DNA from: Sulfitobacter sp. EhC04
GTDB lineage: Bacteria > Pseudomonadota > Alphaproteobacteria > Rhodobacterales > Rhodobacteraceae
DNA length: 64,000 nucleotides
Reading direction: 5' to 3'
Assembly (NCBI RefSeq): GCF_001650875.1
Contig: NZ_LXYI01000005.1
Coordinates: 62,001-126,000 of the forward strand
Shown: positions 55,977-64,000 of the stretch, piece after piece
How the letters are laid out: every line of letters starts with the position of its first letter
Numbering within the stretch: the stretch's first letter is position 1
Notes under the pieces: generated by a model
The model's input: the letters and a program-made list of their open reading frames with translations, nothing else
What the model was told of the DNA's origin: nothing
Databases searched by the model: none
Position numbers and translations under genes: made by a program

Positions 55977-57490
55977 TGCCGGGTCTCCTCTGTCGCCATC
56001 TGTTTCAGCGCGCGGCGGATCACCTTGCCAGTGACGGTCATCGGCAGTTCCTCCAGAAACGCAATTTCCCTTGGGTATGAGTAACCTGCAAGCCGTTCCT
56101 TGACCCAGTCCTGCAATTCCTGTGCGGTCACGCCTGCCCCGTCCTTGCGCACCACATAGGCCTTCACGATCTCGGTGCGCAGCGCGTCAGGCTTGCCCAC
56201 GACGCCACAGGTGGCCACGCCCGGATGGGTCAGCAGGCAATCCTCGATCTCCGCCGGACCGATCCGATAGCCTGCCGAAGTGATCACATCGTCCTCACGC
56301 CCCACAAAGCGCAGGAAATCCCCTTCCCACAGGCCCCGGTCCCCCGTCACCAGCCAATCGCCGCGAAACTTCTCGGCGGTGGCTTCGGGCCGGTTCCAGT
56401 ATCCCAGCATCATGGAGGCCGATCCGCGCCGCACCGCCACGTCGCCCTCGCCCTCCGTCGGTTGGCCCGCATCGTCGATCACCGCCACCTCATGCCCCGG
56501 CACCGCCTTGCCAATACAACCTGCGCGGGCGGGATAGTCCACCCCGCAGCTTGACGCGACCATGTTGCATTCCGTCTGGCCGTAGAATTCGTTGATCTGA
56601 AGGCCGAAGGCACCCTGCCCCCAGGCCAGCATCTCTGCGCCCAGCGGCTCGCCGCCGCTGGCGACAGAGCGCAGGCCCGGCAACGCGCGGTCTGCCGCCT
56701 TGAGCATCCGCAGGGCCGTCGGTGGAAAGAACACGTTGCGCACATTGCCGCGTGCAATGATATCGGCGCAGCCTTCGGGGCTGAACTTGGCCATCCGCGC
56801 GGCCACGACGGGCACGCCCAGCGCAAGGCCGGGCATCAGCACATCGAACAACCCGCCGATCCATGCCCAGTCCGCAGGGGTCCACAGGCAATCGCCGGGC
56901 TGGCCAAGGTGATCGTGGCTGATCGCCACGCCCGGCAGATGCCCGGTCAGGACCCGGTGGCCATGTAAGGCCCCCTTGGGCGTGCCGGTGGTGCCGGAGG
57001 TGTAGATCAACACGGCGGGGTCCTGGGGCCCGGTGTCGGCAAAATCCACGGACGCACCGTCAATCCCGACCTGCGCTGCGATCCACGGCTCTGCCAGACC
57101 CCCGAGCAGATCGGACCCTTCCGCGTCCGTCAGCACGATGGCGCAACCGGCGTCGCCTGCGCGGGCCGCCAGCGCATCCTGTTTGAAAAGCTTGAACAGC
57201 GGGACCGAGATTGCACCGATTTTCCAGATCGCCAGATGTGCCGCCGCGCACCAGGGTCCCTGGCTCAGCAACACGCCAACCCGGTCGCCCGGCGCGACAC
57301 GCGCGATCAGGGCACGCGCGAGACCATCCGTCATCCGGGCCAGTTCCCCATAGCTGACATCGCGCCGCCCCGGCCCGGTCAGATCGACAATCGCCAATGC
57401 ATCCGAAGGCCTTGCGAGACATTGTTCGGCCATGTTCAACCGCTCGGGCAGGTCCCACGATCCATCCTTGCGAAGCCCTTGCAGGTCCAT
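55973..57490 (-). CDS. AMP-dependent acyl-CoA synthetase
   Basis: A 505-aa member of the ANL superfamily. The P-loop-like motif is LIYTSGTTGTPKGALHGH; then come GGEPLGAEML, INEFYGQTECNM, VTGDRGLWEGDFLRFVGREDDVITSAGYRIGPAEIE and the C-terminal lysine in PREIAFLEELPMTVTGKVIRRALK. In a leucine-degradation cluster it could activate isovalerate, methylcrotonate or acetoacetate; sequence alone does not decide. A GTG at 57532 is an alternative start. Confidence 0.85.
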   Translation of the reverse strand: MDLQGLRKDGSWDLPERLNMAEQCLARPSDALAIVDLTGPGRRDVSYGELARMTDGLARALIARVAPGDRVGVLLSQGPWCAAAHLAIWKIGAISVPLFKLFKQDALAARAGDAGCAIVLTDAEGSDLLGGLAEPWIAAQVGIDGASVDFADTGPQDPAVLIYTSGTTGTPKGALHGHRVLTGHLPGVAISHDHLGQPGDCLWTPADWAWIGGLFDVLMPGLALGVPVVAARMAKFSPEGCADIIARGNVRNVFFPPTALRMLKAADRALPGLRSVASGGEPLGAEMLAWGQGAFGLQINEFYGQTECNMVASSCGVDYPARAGCIGKAVPGHEVAVIDDAGQPTEGEGDVAVRRGSASMMLGYWNRPEATAEKFRGDWLVTGDRGLWEGDFLRFVGREDDVITSAGYRIGPAEIEDCLLTHPGVATCGVVGKPDALRTEIVKAYVVRKDGAGVTAQELQDWVKERLAGYSYPREIAFLEELPMTVTGKVIRRALKQMATEETRQ

Positions 57491-57556
57491 CACGTCAACT
57501 GCTCCGGGTTTACCATTCCGATCCAGCCACAATCGGCCTTTGGCAGAGCGCTGACA

Positions 57557-57958
57557 TCAGTCATTGCCCAGCTCCCTTTGAAGTTGCCCAAGCTCCCGAT
57601 CCAGAAAGAAAGAGGTGATCGAACGGATGATGACCAGCAAAAGCAGGAATATCAGGTCGGTAAACCGCAGGCTGAGCGCGGTGTGGATCACGTCCGACAC
57701 GATAAACAGCTCCAGACCGGCCAGGATATAACGCCCCAGTTCGACCCGCTCGCGGTTGGTGCGGCGCACCCGGTCGGCACCGCGGCGTGCAATCTCTGCC
57801 AGCGTCACCCCGAGGATGAAGCGCGCGGCACCAACCAGCAACAGCGCGATGGCCGCCAGATCAATGAAGGTGGCGCACCACTCCAGCACCACGACAAGGC
57901 CGTGCAGGTGGCCATGCAGAATGCCGCTCTCCGCTTCGAGGTCGATCAGGCTGTCCAT
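57557..57958 (-). CDS. DUF1622 family membrane protein
   Basis: A 133-aa protein with three hydrophobic helices. The DUF1622 pattern is visible in RVELGRYILAGLELFIVSDVIHTAL and LLLLVIIRSITSFFLDRELGQLQREL. Its N-terminal half is unusual for having a histidine pair (HGHLHGL). Unknown function; part of the liu operon by position. Confidence 0.75.
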   Translation of the reverse strand: MDSLIDLEAESGILHGHLHGLVVVLEWCATFIDLAAIALLLVGAARFILGVTLAEIARRGADRVRRTNRERVELGRYILAGLELFIVSDVIHTALSLRFTDLIFLLLLVIIRSITSFFLDRELGQLQRELGND

Positions 57959-57983
57959 TCCGGTCGCTCCCTTGATACGTCAC

Positions 57984-58268
57984 TCATGCATCAGGCCCTT
58001 CTGGCAGGGTGATCAGCCGCCCGGCGCGGTCCACCGGGTAAATTACCGCATCGCCGCAATGCACCTCGATCCAGACCTGCGCCGCGCGGCCCGGCAAGGC
58101 GACGCAATCGGACTTTTGCCCGGCATGGTCGGCCACATATCGCGCGGCAAAATGGTCGATCACATCCGTCTCCGTCATATGTGCGGCGATCCAGCCCTGC
58201 CGGAACAGCAACAGCCCCGCCAACAGTGTCAGCACCGCCAGTGGGGTCCACCACAACCAGCGCGGCAT
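57984..58268 (-). CDS. Small membrane-anchored protein, function unknown
   Basis: A 94-aa protein with one N-terminal transmembrane helix (about residues 5-22) and a ~70-residue soluble part, probably periplasmic, containing two cysteines (KSDCVALPG and VHCGDAV) that may form a disulfide. It begins 3 bp after the isovaleryl-CoA dehydrogenase stop, so it is co-transcribed. No family recognised. Confidence 0.62.
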   Translation of the reverse strand: MPRWLWWTPLAVLTLLAGLLLFRQGWIAAHMTETDVIDHFAARYVADHAGQKSDCVALPGRAAQVWIEVHCGDAVIYPVDRAGRLITLPEGPDA

Positions 58269-58271
58269 CGC

Positions 58272-59435
58272 CTAGCTCATTACCGCCATCATCTCGCGGC
58301 CCACCAGCATCCGCCGGATTTCCGAAGTGCCCGCGCCGATCTCCATCAGCTTGGCATCGCGGAAGATGCGCGCCACGGCCGTGTCGTTCAGATAGCCCGC
58401 ACCGCCCATCGCCTGCACCGCCTGATGGGCCTGCACCATCGCCTGTTCCGATGCATAAAGACAGCAGGCCGCCGCATCCTGGCGGGTCACATTCCCCCGG
58501 TCACAGGCCTGCGCCACGCTATAGACATAGGCCCGCGCCGAGTTCATCGCCGTGTACATGTCCGCCAGCTTGCCCTGCATCAGTTGAAAGTTCCCGATCG
58601 GCTGGCCGAACTGCTTGCGCTCGCTCACATAGGGCATGACCTCGTCCAGGCAGGCCGCCATGGTGCCAAGGCCAATGCCCGCCAGCACCACACGTTCATA
58701 ATCCAGCCCCGACATCAGGACCGCAACGCCGCGCCCCTCTTCGCCCAGCACGTTTTCAAACGGCACTTCCACATCGTCAAAGACCAGCTCACCGGTGTTC
58801 GAGCCGCGCATCCCCAGCTTGTCCAGGTGATGCGGGGTGCTGAACCCCTTCATGCCACGTTCGATCAGGAAGGCCGTGATGCCCCTGGACCCGGCCTCCG
58901 GGTCCGTCTTGGCATAGACCACCAGAGTCTCTGCATTGGGCGCATTAGTGATCCAGTACTTGTTGCCCGACAGGCGGAAATGATCGTTGCGCTTTTCCGC
59001 ACGCAGTTTCATCGACACCACGTCGCTGCCAGCCCCTGCCTCTGACATGGCCAGCGCGCCGACGTTCTCGCCCGAACAAAGCTTGGGCAGGTATTTCGCC
59101 TTCTGCTCCGGCGTGCCGTTCAGCCGGATCTGGTTGACGCAAAGGTTGGAATGCGCCCCGTAGGACAAAGAGACCGAGGCAGAGGCGCGCGCGATTTCTT
59201 CCACCGCGACGACATGGGCAACATAGCCAAGGCCGGAACCGCCGTATTCCTCGTCTACGGTCATGCCCAGAAGGCCCAATTCGCCCATCTCGGTCCAAAG
59301 CTCGGGCGGAAAGTCGTTCCTGGCGTCGATCTCCGCCGCCATCGGTTTGACCCGTTCCTGCGCCCAGCGGTGGATCATCTCGCGCAGTGCCGCGACGTCT
59401 TCACCCAAATCGAAACTCATACTCGCGTTGAACAT
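58272..59435 (-). CDS. liuA: Isovaleryl-CoA dehydrogenase
   Basis: A 387-aa acyl-CoA dehydrogenase that oxidises isovaleryl-CoA to methylcrotonyl-CoA. It shows the family signatures [18 protein letters not shown] and [37 protein letters not shown], and [11 protein letters not shown] near the end. A glutamate acting as base at the IVD-specific location is suggested by [11 protein letters not shown]. The start [10 protein letters not shown] is preceded by GGGGGAGG. First gene of the liu operon. Confidence 0.9.
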   Translation of the reverse strand: MFNASMSFDLGEDVAALREMIHRWAQERVKPMAAEIDARNDFPPELWTEMGELGLLGMTVDEEYGGSGLGYVAHVVAVEEIARASASVSLSYGAHSNLCVNQIRLNGTPEQKAKYLPKLCSGENVGALAMSEAGAGSDVVSMKLRAEKRNDHFRLSGNKYWITNAPNAETLVVYAKTDPEAGSRGITAFLIERGMKGFSTPHHLDKLGMRGSNTGELVFDDVEVPFENVLGEEGRGVAVLMSGLDYERVVLAGIGLGTMAACLDEVMPYVSERKQFGQPIGNFQLMQGKLADMYTAMNSARAYVYSVAQACDRGNVTRQDAAACCLYASEQAMVQAHQAVQAMGGAGYLNDTAVARIFRDAKLMEIGAGTSEIRRMLVGREMMAVMS

Positions 59436-59460
59436 CTTCGCCTCCCCCAAGGTCATTTAT

Positions 59461-59474
59461 TGAACGCACGTTCA
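59461..59474. promoter_or_regulatory. Operator-like palindrome at the liu promoter
   Basis: TGAACG-CA-CGTTCA, a perfect 14-bp palindrome around a 2-bp centre, placed directly downstream of the -10 box and so over the likely start site. The form is typical of TetR-family operators that control acyl-CoA pathway genes. The regulator itself is not in the window. Confidence 0.65.
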
Positions 59475-59475
59475 T

Positions 59476-59504
59476 TACTTACGCTCCGCCCGTGGTTGCG
59501 TCAA
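59476..59504 (-). promoter_or_regulatory. Candidate sigma70 promoter of the liu operon
   Basis: On the minus strand TTGACG (59504-59499), a 17-bp spacer, then TAAGTA (59481-59476), about 40 bp upstream of the liuA start. Good match and spacing. Confidence 0.6.
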
Positions 59505-59584
59505 GCCTCTGTGCTTCGGGAACCCGGCTCCCCTTCCGGTCGTTGGGCGGTAACAGCACAGCAATGTGAGCAAAGGATACAGCA

Positions 59585-60058
59585 ATGACAAACGATCTGA
59601 GAAAGGAATTCTGGGACAGGATGGATGACGTCCGTTCCGGCATGCTGGGTGCAACCGGGGCACGCAGCGTTCCGATGAGCCACTTTGTTGATGACGACAC
59701 ACCGGGGACCCTGTGGTTCATCACGGCAAAGGGCACCGACATCGCCAAGTCGGCCGCATCGGGCGCGGAGGCAGAGTATATTGTCTCCAGCAAAGACGAA
59801 CACCTTTATGCACGCATCCATGGCCGTATCACCGTCTCGCAAGATGTTGCGCAGCTGGACGACATCTGGAATGCCTTTGCCGCCGCCTGGTTCGAGGGCG
59901 ATCAGAACGACCCCGACATTCAACTGGTCCGCATGGACCTGTCGGAAGCCGAAGTCTGGATGACCGATGGCAATCTCAAGTTCCTGTTCGATGTCGCCAG
60001 GGCAAATGTGACCGGCAAGAAACCGGACATGGGCCAGCACGGCACCCTCACATTCTGA
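59585..60058 (+). CDS. General stress protein, pyridoxamine-phosphate-oxidase-like flavin fold
   Basis: A 157-aa protein of the COG3871 group (FMN-binding split barrel). Key regions: RSVPMSHFVDDDTPGTLWFITAKGTDIAKS and EHLYARIHGRITVSQD, then IWNAFAAAWFEGDQNDPDIQLVRMDLSEAEVWM, which match the family. AAAGGA is 7 bp upstream of the ATG. It is divergent from the liu operon. Members are implicated in oxidative stress; the substrate is unknown. Confidence 0.82.
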   Translation: MTNDLRKEFWDRMDDVRSGMLGATGARSVPMSHFVDDDTPGTLWFITAKGTDIAKSAASGAEAEYIVSSKDEHLYARIHGRITVSQDVAQLDDIWNAFAAAWFEGDQNDPDIQLVRMDLSEAEVWMTDGNLKFLFDVARANVTGKKPDMGQHGTLTF

Positions 60059-60090
60059 CAGGTCGAATGGGCAGGCCCTGCCGCCTTCCC

Positions 60091-61284
60091 TCAGGCCTTC
60101 TGGAAGACCGCGCTCACCTCTGCCCGGATGATCCGCGCGATCAGCGCGCAATCGTCCAGCGAGAAGGTCAGCGGCACCCGCATGTCGATGATGCCTGCCA
60201 GCACCGCATCGCTGGCGGGCATTTTTTCCGACGACACGTAGCGCCATGAATCGTAGCGGCTGGTAAAGCCCACCGGCTCTGCGGCCCCGAACCATTTCAG
60301 TTCAACCCCGCGCGCCAGACAGCGGCGCAGAACCTCTGTGACCCCGTCTGCCTCCCAGCCCGCCAACAGGAACTGGATCGAGGATCCCACGATGGTTTCT
60401 TCGGCGGGGCGGTCGATGACCGTCAGGCCCGGCGTGTCCCGCAGACCCGCCTCTATCGCGTAATAGCGTTCATTCCAGCGCGCACATTGCCGGTCCAGAT
60501 CACGCAACTGGGGCCGCAGGATCGCGGCGCGCAGATTGTCCATCCGACCCGAGACATTGGGGGTCTCATAGCGGATCGTCTCGAACGCCTCTTTCGGCGG
60601 TCCGGCGCGGTGGCTTTCATAAAGCATGTAAGAGCCCGACAGCATCACCGCACGGGCGGCGACCTGCGGATCGTCAGTCACCAGCAGCCCCCCTTCGCCG
60701 GCGTTCATGTGTTTGTAGGTCTGGCAGGAATAACAGCCCACCTTTCCGTGCGTCCCCGATGGCACACCCTTCCAGGCGGCCCCCATGGTATGCGCGCAAT
60801 CCTCGATCACCGTGATCCCATGCGCGTCGCAAAGCGCCATCACCGCTTCCATGTCGGCAAGATGGCCGCGCATGTGGCTTAACAGCAGAACATCGGCCTG
60901 ACCGGCCTTTGCCGCCAGATCCTCCAGGTCGATCACAAGCTGCGGCGTCACGCCCACAAAGACCGGCAGCGCGCCGATGGCGGCAATCGCCCCCGGCACC
61001 GGGGCCAGCGTAAAGGCGTTGGTCAGCACCCGGTCGCCCGGCCCGACACCAATCGCACGCAAGGCCGTGCTCAGGGAATAGCCACCGGAGGCCACCGCGA
61101 GACAATAACGCGCGCCAACCTTGGCCGCGAATTCCTGTTCCAGCAAAACGGTCTGCGCCACCTCGCCGGGGGCGGTGTTATAGCGGTGCAACCGGCCCGA
61201 GCGCATGACGGCAACCGCCGCCTCGATCCCCTCTTCGGGGATCGGCTCCTGCTGGGTGAAACTGCCGCTGAACACTTCCGTCAC
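60091..61284 (-). CDS. DegT/DnrJ/EryC1/StrS family aminotransferase
   Basis: A 397-aa PLP enzyme. Internal aldimine lysine K191 lies in CYSCQTYKHMNAGEGGLLVTDD. Earlier markers are LAVASGGYSLSTALRAIGVGPGDRV and VIEDCAHTMGAAWKG with the cofactor-binding aspartate. The family makes amino-sugars for surface glycans or antibiotics. Its stop side converges on the stress protein and its start overlaps the HAD phosphatase stop by 4 bp. Confidence 0.85.
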   Translation of the reverse strand: MTEVFSGSFTQQEPIPEEGIEAAVAVMRSGRLHRYNTAPGEVAQTVLLEQEFAAKVGARYCLAVASGGYSLSTALRAIGVGPGDRVLTNAFTLAPVPGAIAAIGALPVFVGVTPQLVIDLEDLAAKAGQADVLLLSHMRGHLADMEAVMALCDAHGITVIEDCAHTMGAAWKGVPSGTHGKVGCYSCQTYKHMNAGEGGLLVTDDPQVAARAVMLSGSYMLYESHRAGPPKEAFETIRYETPNVSGRMDNLRAAILRPQLRDLDRQCARWNERYYAIEAGLRDTPGLTVIDRPAEETIVGSSIQFLLAGWEADGVTEVLRRCLARGVELKWFGAAEPVGFTSRYDSWRYVSSEKMPASDAVLAGIIDMRVPLTFSLDDCALIARIIRAEVSAVFQKA

Positions 61285-61955
61285 GCCGCAGCACCCACCA
61301 GGTCCAGGATGATGTCATGCAGATCGTCATAATGGTTCAGCAGGGCCTCGGGCTCCAGCGCCGCCATGTCCCCCCCTGCCGGTCCGAAAGTGACCAGCAC
61401 ACAAGGCACGCCCGCGTTGCGCGCGGTGTTGCGGTCGGTGTCGCTGTCCCCGATCAGCACGCAAAGCGCCGGGTCGCCTCCGGCACGGCGCGCGGTCTCG
61501 AACAGATGTTCCGGGTCGGGCTTGCGCACCAACAACGTATCTGCCCCCAGCATCGCATCGAAAGCCTCGCGCACCCCCAGCCGCGTCAGCAGCGTCTCGG
61601 CCAGCCCCTCGGGCTTGTTGGTGCAGATCGCCACGCGGTAGCCTGCGCGTTTCAGCCTTGCCACCGCCTCCATCGCGCCGGGATACAGGGTGGTGTGAGT
61701 GTCGATGTTGCGGGCATAGGCCTCAAGCAGCTTGGGGTAACAGGCGTTGATGGTGTCCATATCCCCGGCCCGTCCCAGCCGCCCCATCCCCAGCGTCAGC
61801 ATCGCCCGTCCGCCACGCAACGCGGTGCCCGCATCGGCCACCGGGTCCAGCAGATCGCCTGCGCCCATCTCCCGGAAACAGGCATTCGCGGCGGCAATCA
61901 GATCGCCGCTGGTGTCCGCAAGTGTCCCGTCCAGATCGAAAATAACCGTCTTCAT
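61281..61955 (-). CDS. HAD-family phosphatase, phosphoglycolate phosphatase-like
   Basis: A 224-aa haloacid dehalogenase-fold phosphatase. Catalytic motifs are FDLDGTLADT (I, two aspartates), CTNKPEGL (II), RKPDPEHL (III lysine) and LIGDSDTDRNTARNAG (IV). The cap domain is the helical type. It fits gph (removal of phosphoglycolate) but HAD substrate specificity is hard to call. The ATG at 61955 was chosen over an upstream frame since MKTVIFDLDGT is the standard start. Confidence 0.82.
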   Translation of the reverse strand: MKTVIFDLDGTLADTSGDLIAAANACFREMGAGDLLDPVADAGTALRGGRAMLTLGMGRLGRAGDMDTINACYPKLLEAYARNIDTHTTLYPGAMEAVARLKRAGYRVAICTNKPEGLAETLLTRLGVREAFDAMLGADTLLVRKPDPEHLFETARRAGGDPALCVLIGDSDTDRNTARNAGVPCVLVTFGPAGGDMAALEPEALLNHYDDLHDIILDLVGAAA

Positions 61956-62025
61956 GCCACCCCCGTTTGCGCGGTTCCCCGCCCGCGCTTGTTGCAAGCC
62001 GCAACCTATCTTGATGCCCGCCACC

Positions 62026-62053
62026 CTTGCGCCTTTGTGCGTAGGGGGTAAAG
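62026..62053 (+). promoter_or_regulatory. Weak candidate promoter of glmU
   Basis: TTGCGC (62026-62031) and TAAAGA (62048-62053) with a 16-bp spacer in the divergent gap between the HAD gene and glmU. GTTGC-aagcc-GCAAC at 61990-62004 is a possible site nearby. Confidence 0.3.
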
Positions 62054-62084
62054 AGAATGCAAGGTAGAGCATAAAGAGAACGAT

Positions 62085-63437
62085 ATGAAAACGTCACTGA
62101 TCATCCTTGCCGCAGGCAAAGGCACACGGATGAATTCGGACCTGCCCAAGGTCCTGCACCCGATCGCGGGTGAGCCGATGCTGATCCATGCGATGGAATC
62201 GGGCCGCGTGCTGGAGCCGGAACACACCGTCATCGTCGCGGGCCACTGCGCCGATCAGGTGCGCGCCGCCACTCTGGCCCATGACCCCGAGGCGATCGTG
62301 GTCGATCAGCAGGAACAGCTTGGCACCGCCCATGCGGTCGCCCAGGCCCGCCCGGCGCTGGCGGGGTTCGACGGCATGGCCGTGGTCCTGTACGGCGACA
62401 CTCCCTTTATCCAGCCCGAGACCCTGGAACGGATGCAGGCCGCGCAGGCACAGCATGACGTGGTGGTTCTGGGCTTTCAGGCCGCCGATCCCGCCCGCTA
62501 TGGCCGGCTGGTGATGCAGGGCGACAGGCTGGAACGTATCGTCGAATTCAAGGACGCAACAGAGGCAGAGCGCGCCATTACCCTGTGCAACTCCGGCGTG
62601 GTCGCCGCCCGTGCGGAGCTGCTGTTCGACCTGATCGACGCGGTCGGCAATGACAATGCCGCTGGCGAATATTACCTCACCGACATTGTCGGACTGGCCC
62701 GCGCGCGGGGGTTTAGCGCCACCGCAGTCACCTGTGACGAGGCCGAGACCCTGGGCGTGAACTCCCGCGCCGATCTGGCCCTGGCCGATGCCGCATTTCA
62801 AACCCGCGCCCGCGCCGCCCTGCTTGAGGATGGCGTGACCCTGATGGCCCCGGAAACCGTCTATCTGGCGCGCGACACCATCATCGGGCGCGACACGCTG
62901 ATCGAACCCAACGTGGTCTTTGGCCCCGGCGTCACGGTCGAATCCGGTGCCACGATCCGGGCCTTTTCGCACCTTGAAGGCTGCCATGTGTCGCGTGGCG
63001 GCATCGTCGGGCCCTACGCCCGCCTGCGCCCCGGTGCGGAATTGGCCGAAGACGTGCGCATCGGCAACTTTGTCGAAATCAAGAATGCGCAGGTCGCCGA
63101 AGGGGCCAAGATCAATCACCTCAGCTACGTCGGCGACGCCTTTGTCGGTGCCGGTGCCAACCTTGGCGCCGGGACGATCACCTGCAACTACGACGGCGTG
63201 ATGAAACACCACACCCATATCGGCGCGCGCGCCTTCATTGGCTCCAACACCATGCTGGTGGCCCCGGTCAACATCGGAGACGGCGCTATGACCGGCTCCG
63301 GCTCGGTCATCACATCGGACGTGGAGCCGGATGCGCTGGCGCTGGCCCGTGCGCCACAGGTCGAAAAACCCGGCATGGCACGGAAATTGTTCGAAATGTT
63401 AAAGGCCAAAAAGGCCAGAATGCAGCGAGGCAGCTGA
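62085..63437 (+). CDS. glmU: Bifunctional N-acetylglucosamine-1-phosphate uridyltransferase / glucosamine-1-phosphate acetyltransferase
   Basis: A 450-aa enzyme that makes UDP-GlcNAc for peptidoglycan and lipopolysaccharide. The uridyltransferase domain has LAAGKGTRMNSDLPKVLHPIAGEP, QEQLGTAHAV and VLYGDTPF. The C-terminal left-handed beta-helix (from about residue 245) shows hexapeptide repeats and the acetyltransferase motifs NYDGVMKHHTHIG and GAFIGSNTM-like segments. It lies 2 bp before glmS. Confidence 0.95.
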   Translation: MKTSLIILAAGKGTRMNSDLPKVLHPIAGEPMLIHAMESGRVLEPEHTVIVAGHCADQVRAATLAHDPEAIVVDQQEQLGTAHAVAQARPALAGFDGMAVVLYGDTPFIQPETLERMQAAQAQHDVVVLGFQAADPARYGRLVMQGDRLERIVEFKDATEAERAITLCNSGVVAARAELLFDLIDAVGNDNAAGEYYLTDIVGLARARGFSATAVTCDEAETLGVNSRADLALADAAFQTRARAALLEDGVTLMAPETVYLARDTIIGRDTLIEPNVVFGPGVTVESGATIRAFSHLEGCHVSRGGIVGPYARLRPGAELAEDVRIGNFVEIKNAQVAEGAKINHLSYVGDAFVGAGANLGAGTITCNYDGVMKHHTHIGARAFIGSNTMLVAPVNIGDGAMTGSGSVITSDVEPDALALARAPQVEKPGMARKLFEMLKAKKARMQRGS

Positions 63438-63439
63438 CT

Positions 63440-64000
63440 ATGTGCGGAATTGTAGGGGTCCTGGGCAACAACGAAGTAGCACCCATCCTGGTCGAGGCGC
63501 TGAAAAGGCTTGAATATCGCGGCTATGACAGCGCCGGGATCGCCACCGTCAACAGCGGCACGCTCGACCGGCGCCGCGCCGTGGGCAAGCTGGTCAACCT
63601 GTCGGACCTGCTGGTGCATGAGCCCCTGGCCGGGAAATCCGGCATCGGCCATACCCGCTGGGCCACCCACGGCGCGCCTACCGTCAGCAACGCGCACCCG
63701 CACCGTGCAGGCGGCGTGGCGGTGGTTCATAACGGCATCATCGAAAACTTCCGCGAGTTGCGCGAGGAACTTGCAGGCCAGGGCGTCAGTTTCGTGACCG
63801 AAACCGATACCGAAACCGTGGCCCTGCTGACCCAGCACTACATGGCACAGGGGGCCGCCCCGGCGGCGGCAGCGAAACAGGCCTTGTCCCGGCTGACCGG
63901 TGCCTTTGCCCTGGCCTTCCTCTTCGATGGCGAGGACGACCTGATGATCGCAGCGCGCAAGGGCTCTCCGCTGGCCATCGGCTATGGCACGGGCGAAATG
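63440..64000 (+). CDS. glmS: Glutamine--fructose-6-phosphate aminotransferase (partial, 5' part)
   Basis: The first 187 residues of the amidotransferase that makes glucosamine-6-phosphate. Begins MCGIVGVLG, so Cys2 becomes the N-terminal nucleophile after Met removal. Further glutaminase-domain motifs are RLEYRGYDSAGI, GHTRWATHG, NAHPH and VHNGIIENF. The gene continues past the window. It is coupled with glmU in UDP-GlcNAc synthesis. Confidence 0.95.
   Translation, partial: MCGIVGVLGNNEVAPILVEALKRLEYRGYDSAGIATVNSGTLDRRRAVGKLVNLSDLLVHEPLAGKSGIGHTRWATHGAPTVSNAHPHRAGGVAVVHNGIIENFRELREELAGQGVSFVTETDTETVALLTQHYMAQGAAPAAAAKQALSRLTGAFALAFLFDGEDDLMIAARKGSPLAIGYGTGEM

Noticed and set aside
61978..62084. 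Possible small RNA or leader in the HAD/glmU gap
   Set aside because: Only one 5-bp inverted repeat and no terminator; a GlmS-type riboswitch would be expected before glmS, where there are only 2 bp of gap.

Overview
The window is a GC-rich, gene-dense stretch of chromosome from an alphaproteobacterium, most probably a marine Rhodobacteraceae (Roseobacter group) species. The main pointers are a long complex I (nuo) operon carrying the accessory genes typical of Rhodobacterales (DUF5333, DUF5337, small lipoproteins, a helix-hairpin-helix extension on NuoE), followed by birA-coaX-rnj, a complete leucine/isovalerate (liu) cluster, and frequent GTG/TTG starts with 1-4 bp stop/start overlaps. No rRNA, tRNA or CRISPR array was seen. 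All assignments come from reading translated sequence by eye; no database search was possible.

Region 1 (1-5 kb, + strand) is a surface-glycan type cluster: the end of an unrecognised gene, a sulfotransferase, a 784-residue protein with a C-terminal glycosyltransferase domain, an FkbM methyltransferase and a second glycosyltransferase. It ends in a 265-bp MITE-like element with 31-bp terminal inverted repeats flanked by TA. Region 2 (5.3-22.9 kb) holds housekeeping genes: a hydrolase-like protein lacking the catalytic serine, pyrC, pyrE, dnaB, a secreted alpha/beta hydrolase, a sterol-desaturase family protein divergent from a metallo-hydrolase, alr, a PqiA-like membrane protein, a coiled-coil membrane protein, prfC overlapping another glycosyltransferase, a DEAD-box helicase, a secreted protein, and a divergent HxlR regulator/methyltransferase pair.

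Region 3 (23.1-47.1 kb, - strand) reads, in transcription order, nuoA-B-C, two small ORFs, nuoD, nuoE (extended), a membrane-anchored HhH protein, DUF5337, nuoF, a MAPEG protein, two DUF3291 paralogues, a methyltransferase, a lipoprotein, DUF5333, nuoG, a lipoprotein, nuoH, nuoI, a carboxymuconolactone-decarboxylase-like protein, nuoJ, two tiny single-helix proteins (26 and 24 aa, too short for routine gene calling), nuoK, nuoL, nuoM, nuoN, birA, coaX and rnj. All 14 complex I subunits are present, with about 14 extra genes among them. Many junctions are 1-4 bp overlaps, which suggests translational coupling. A good sigma70-like promoter lies upstream of nuoA.

Region 4 (47.1-59.6 kb, mostly - strand) has a nucleotide-sugar-epimerase-like dehydrogenase, an ABC-type transmembrane domain with no ATPase domain, and the leucine degradation cluster (isovaleryl-CoA dehydrogenase, small membrane proteins, acyl-CoA ligase, LprI-like protein, methylcrotonyl-CoA carboxylase beta and alpha, a GST, HMG-CoA lyase and methylglutaconyl-CoA hydratase). 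The cluster starts from a TTGACG-17-TAAGTA promoter whose start-site region is covered by a perfect TGAACG-CA-CGTTCA palindrome, a likely operator. Region 5 (59.6-64 kb) has a general-stress flavin-fold protein, a DegT-family aminotransferase, a HAD phosphatase, glmU, and the start of glmS, which runs off the window.

The most distinctive content is the accessory layer of the nuo operon: tiny membrane proteins, a shared HhH domain on NuoE and its neighbour, and the MAPEG/DUF3291/methyltransferase block. The MITE, the degenerate hydrolase and several regulatory palindromes are secondary points of interest.
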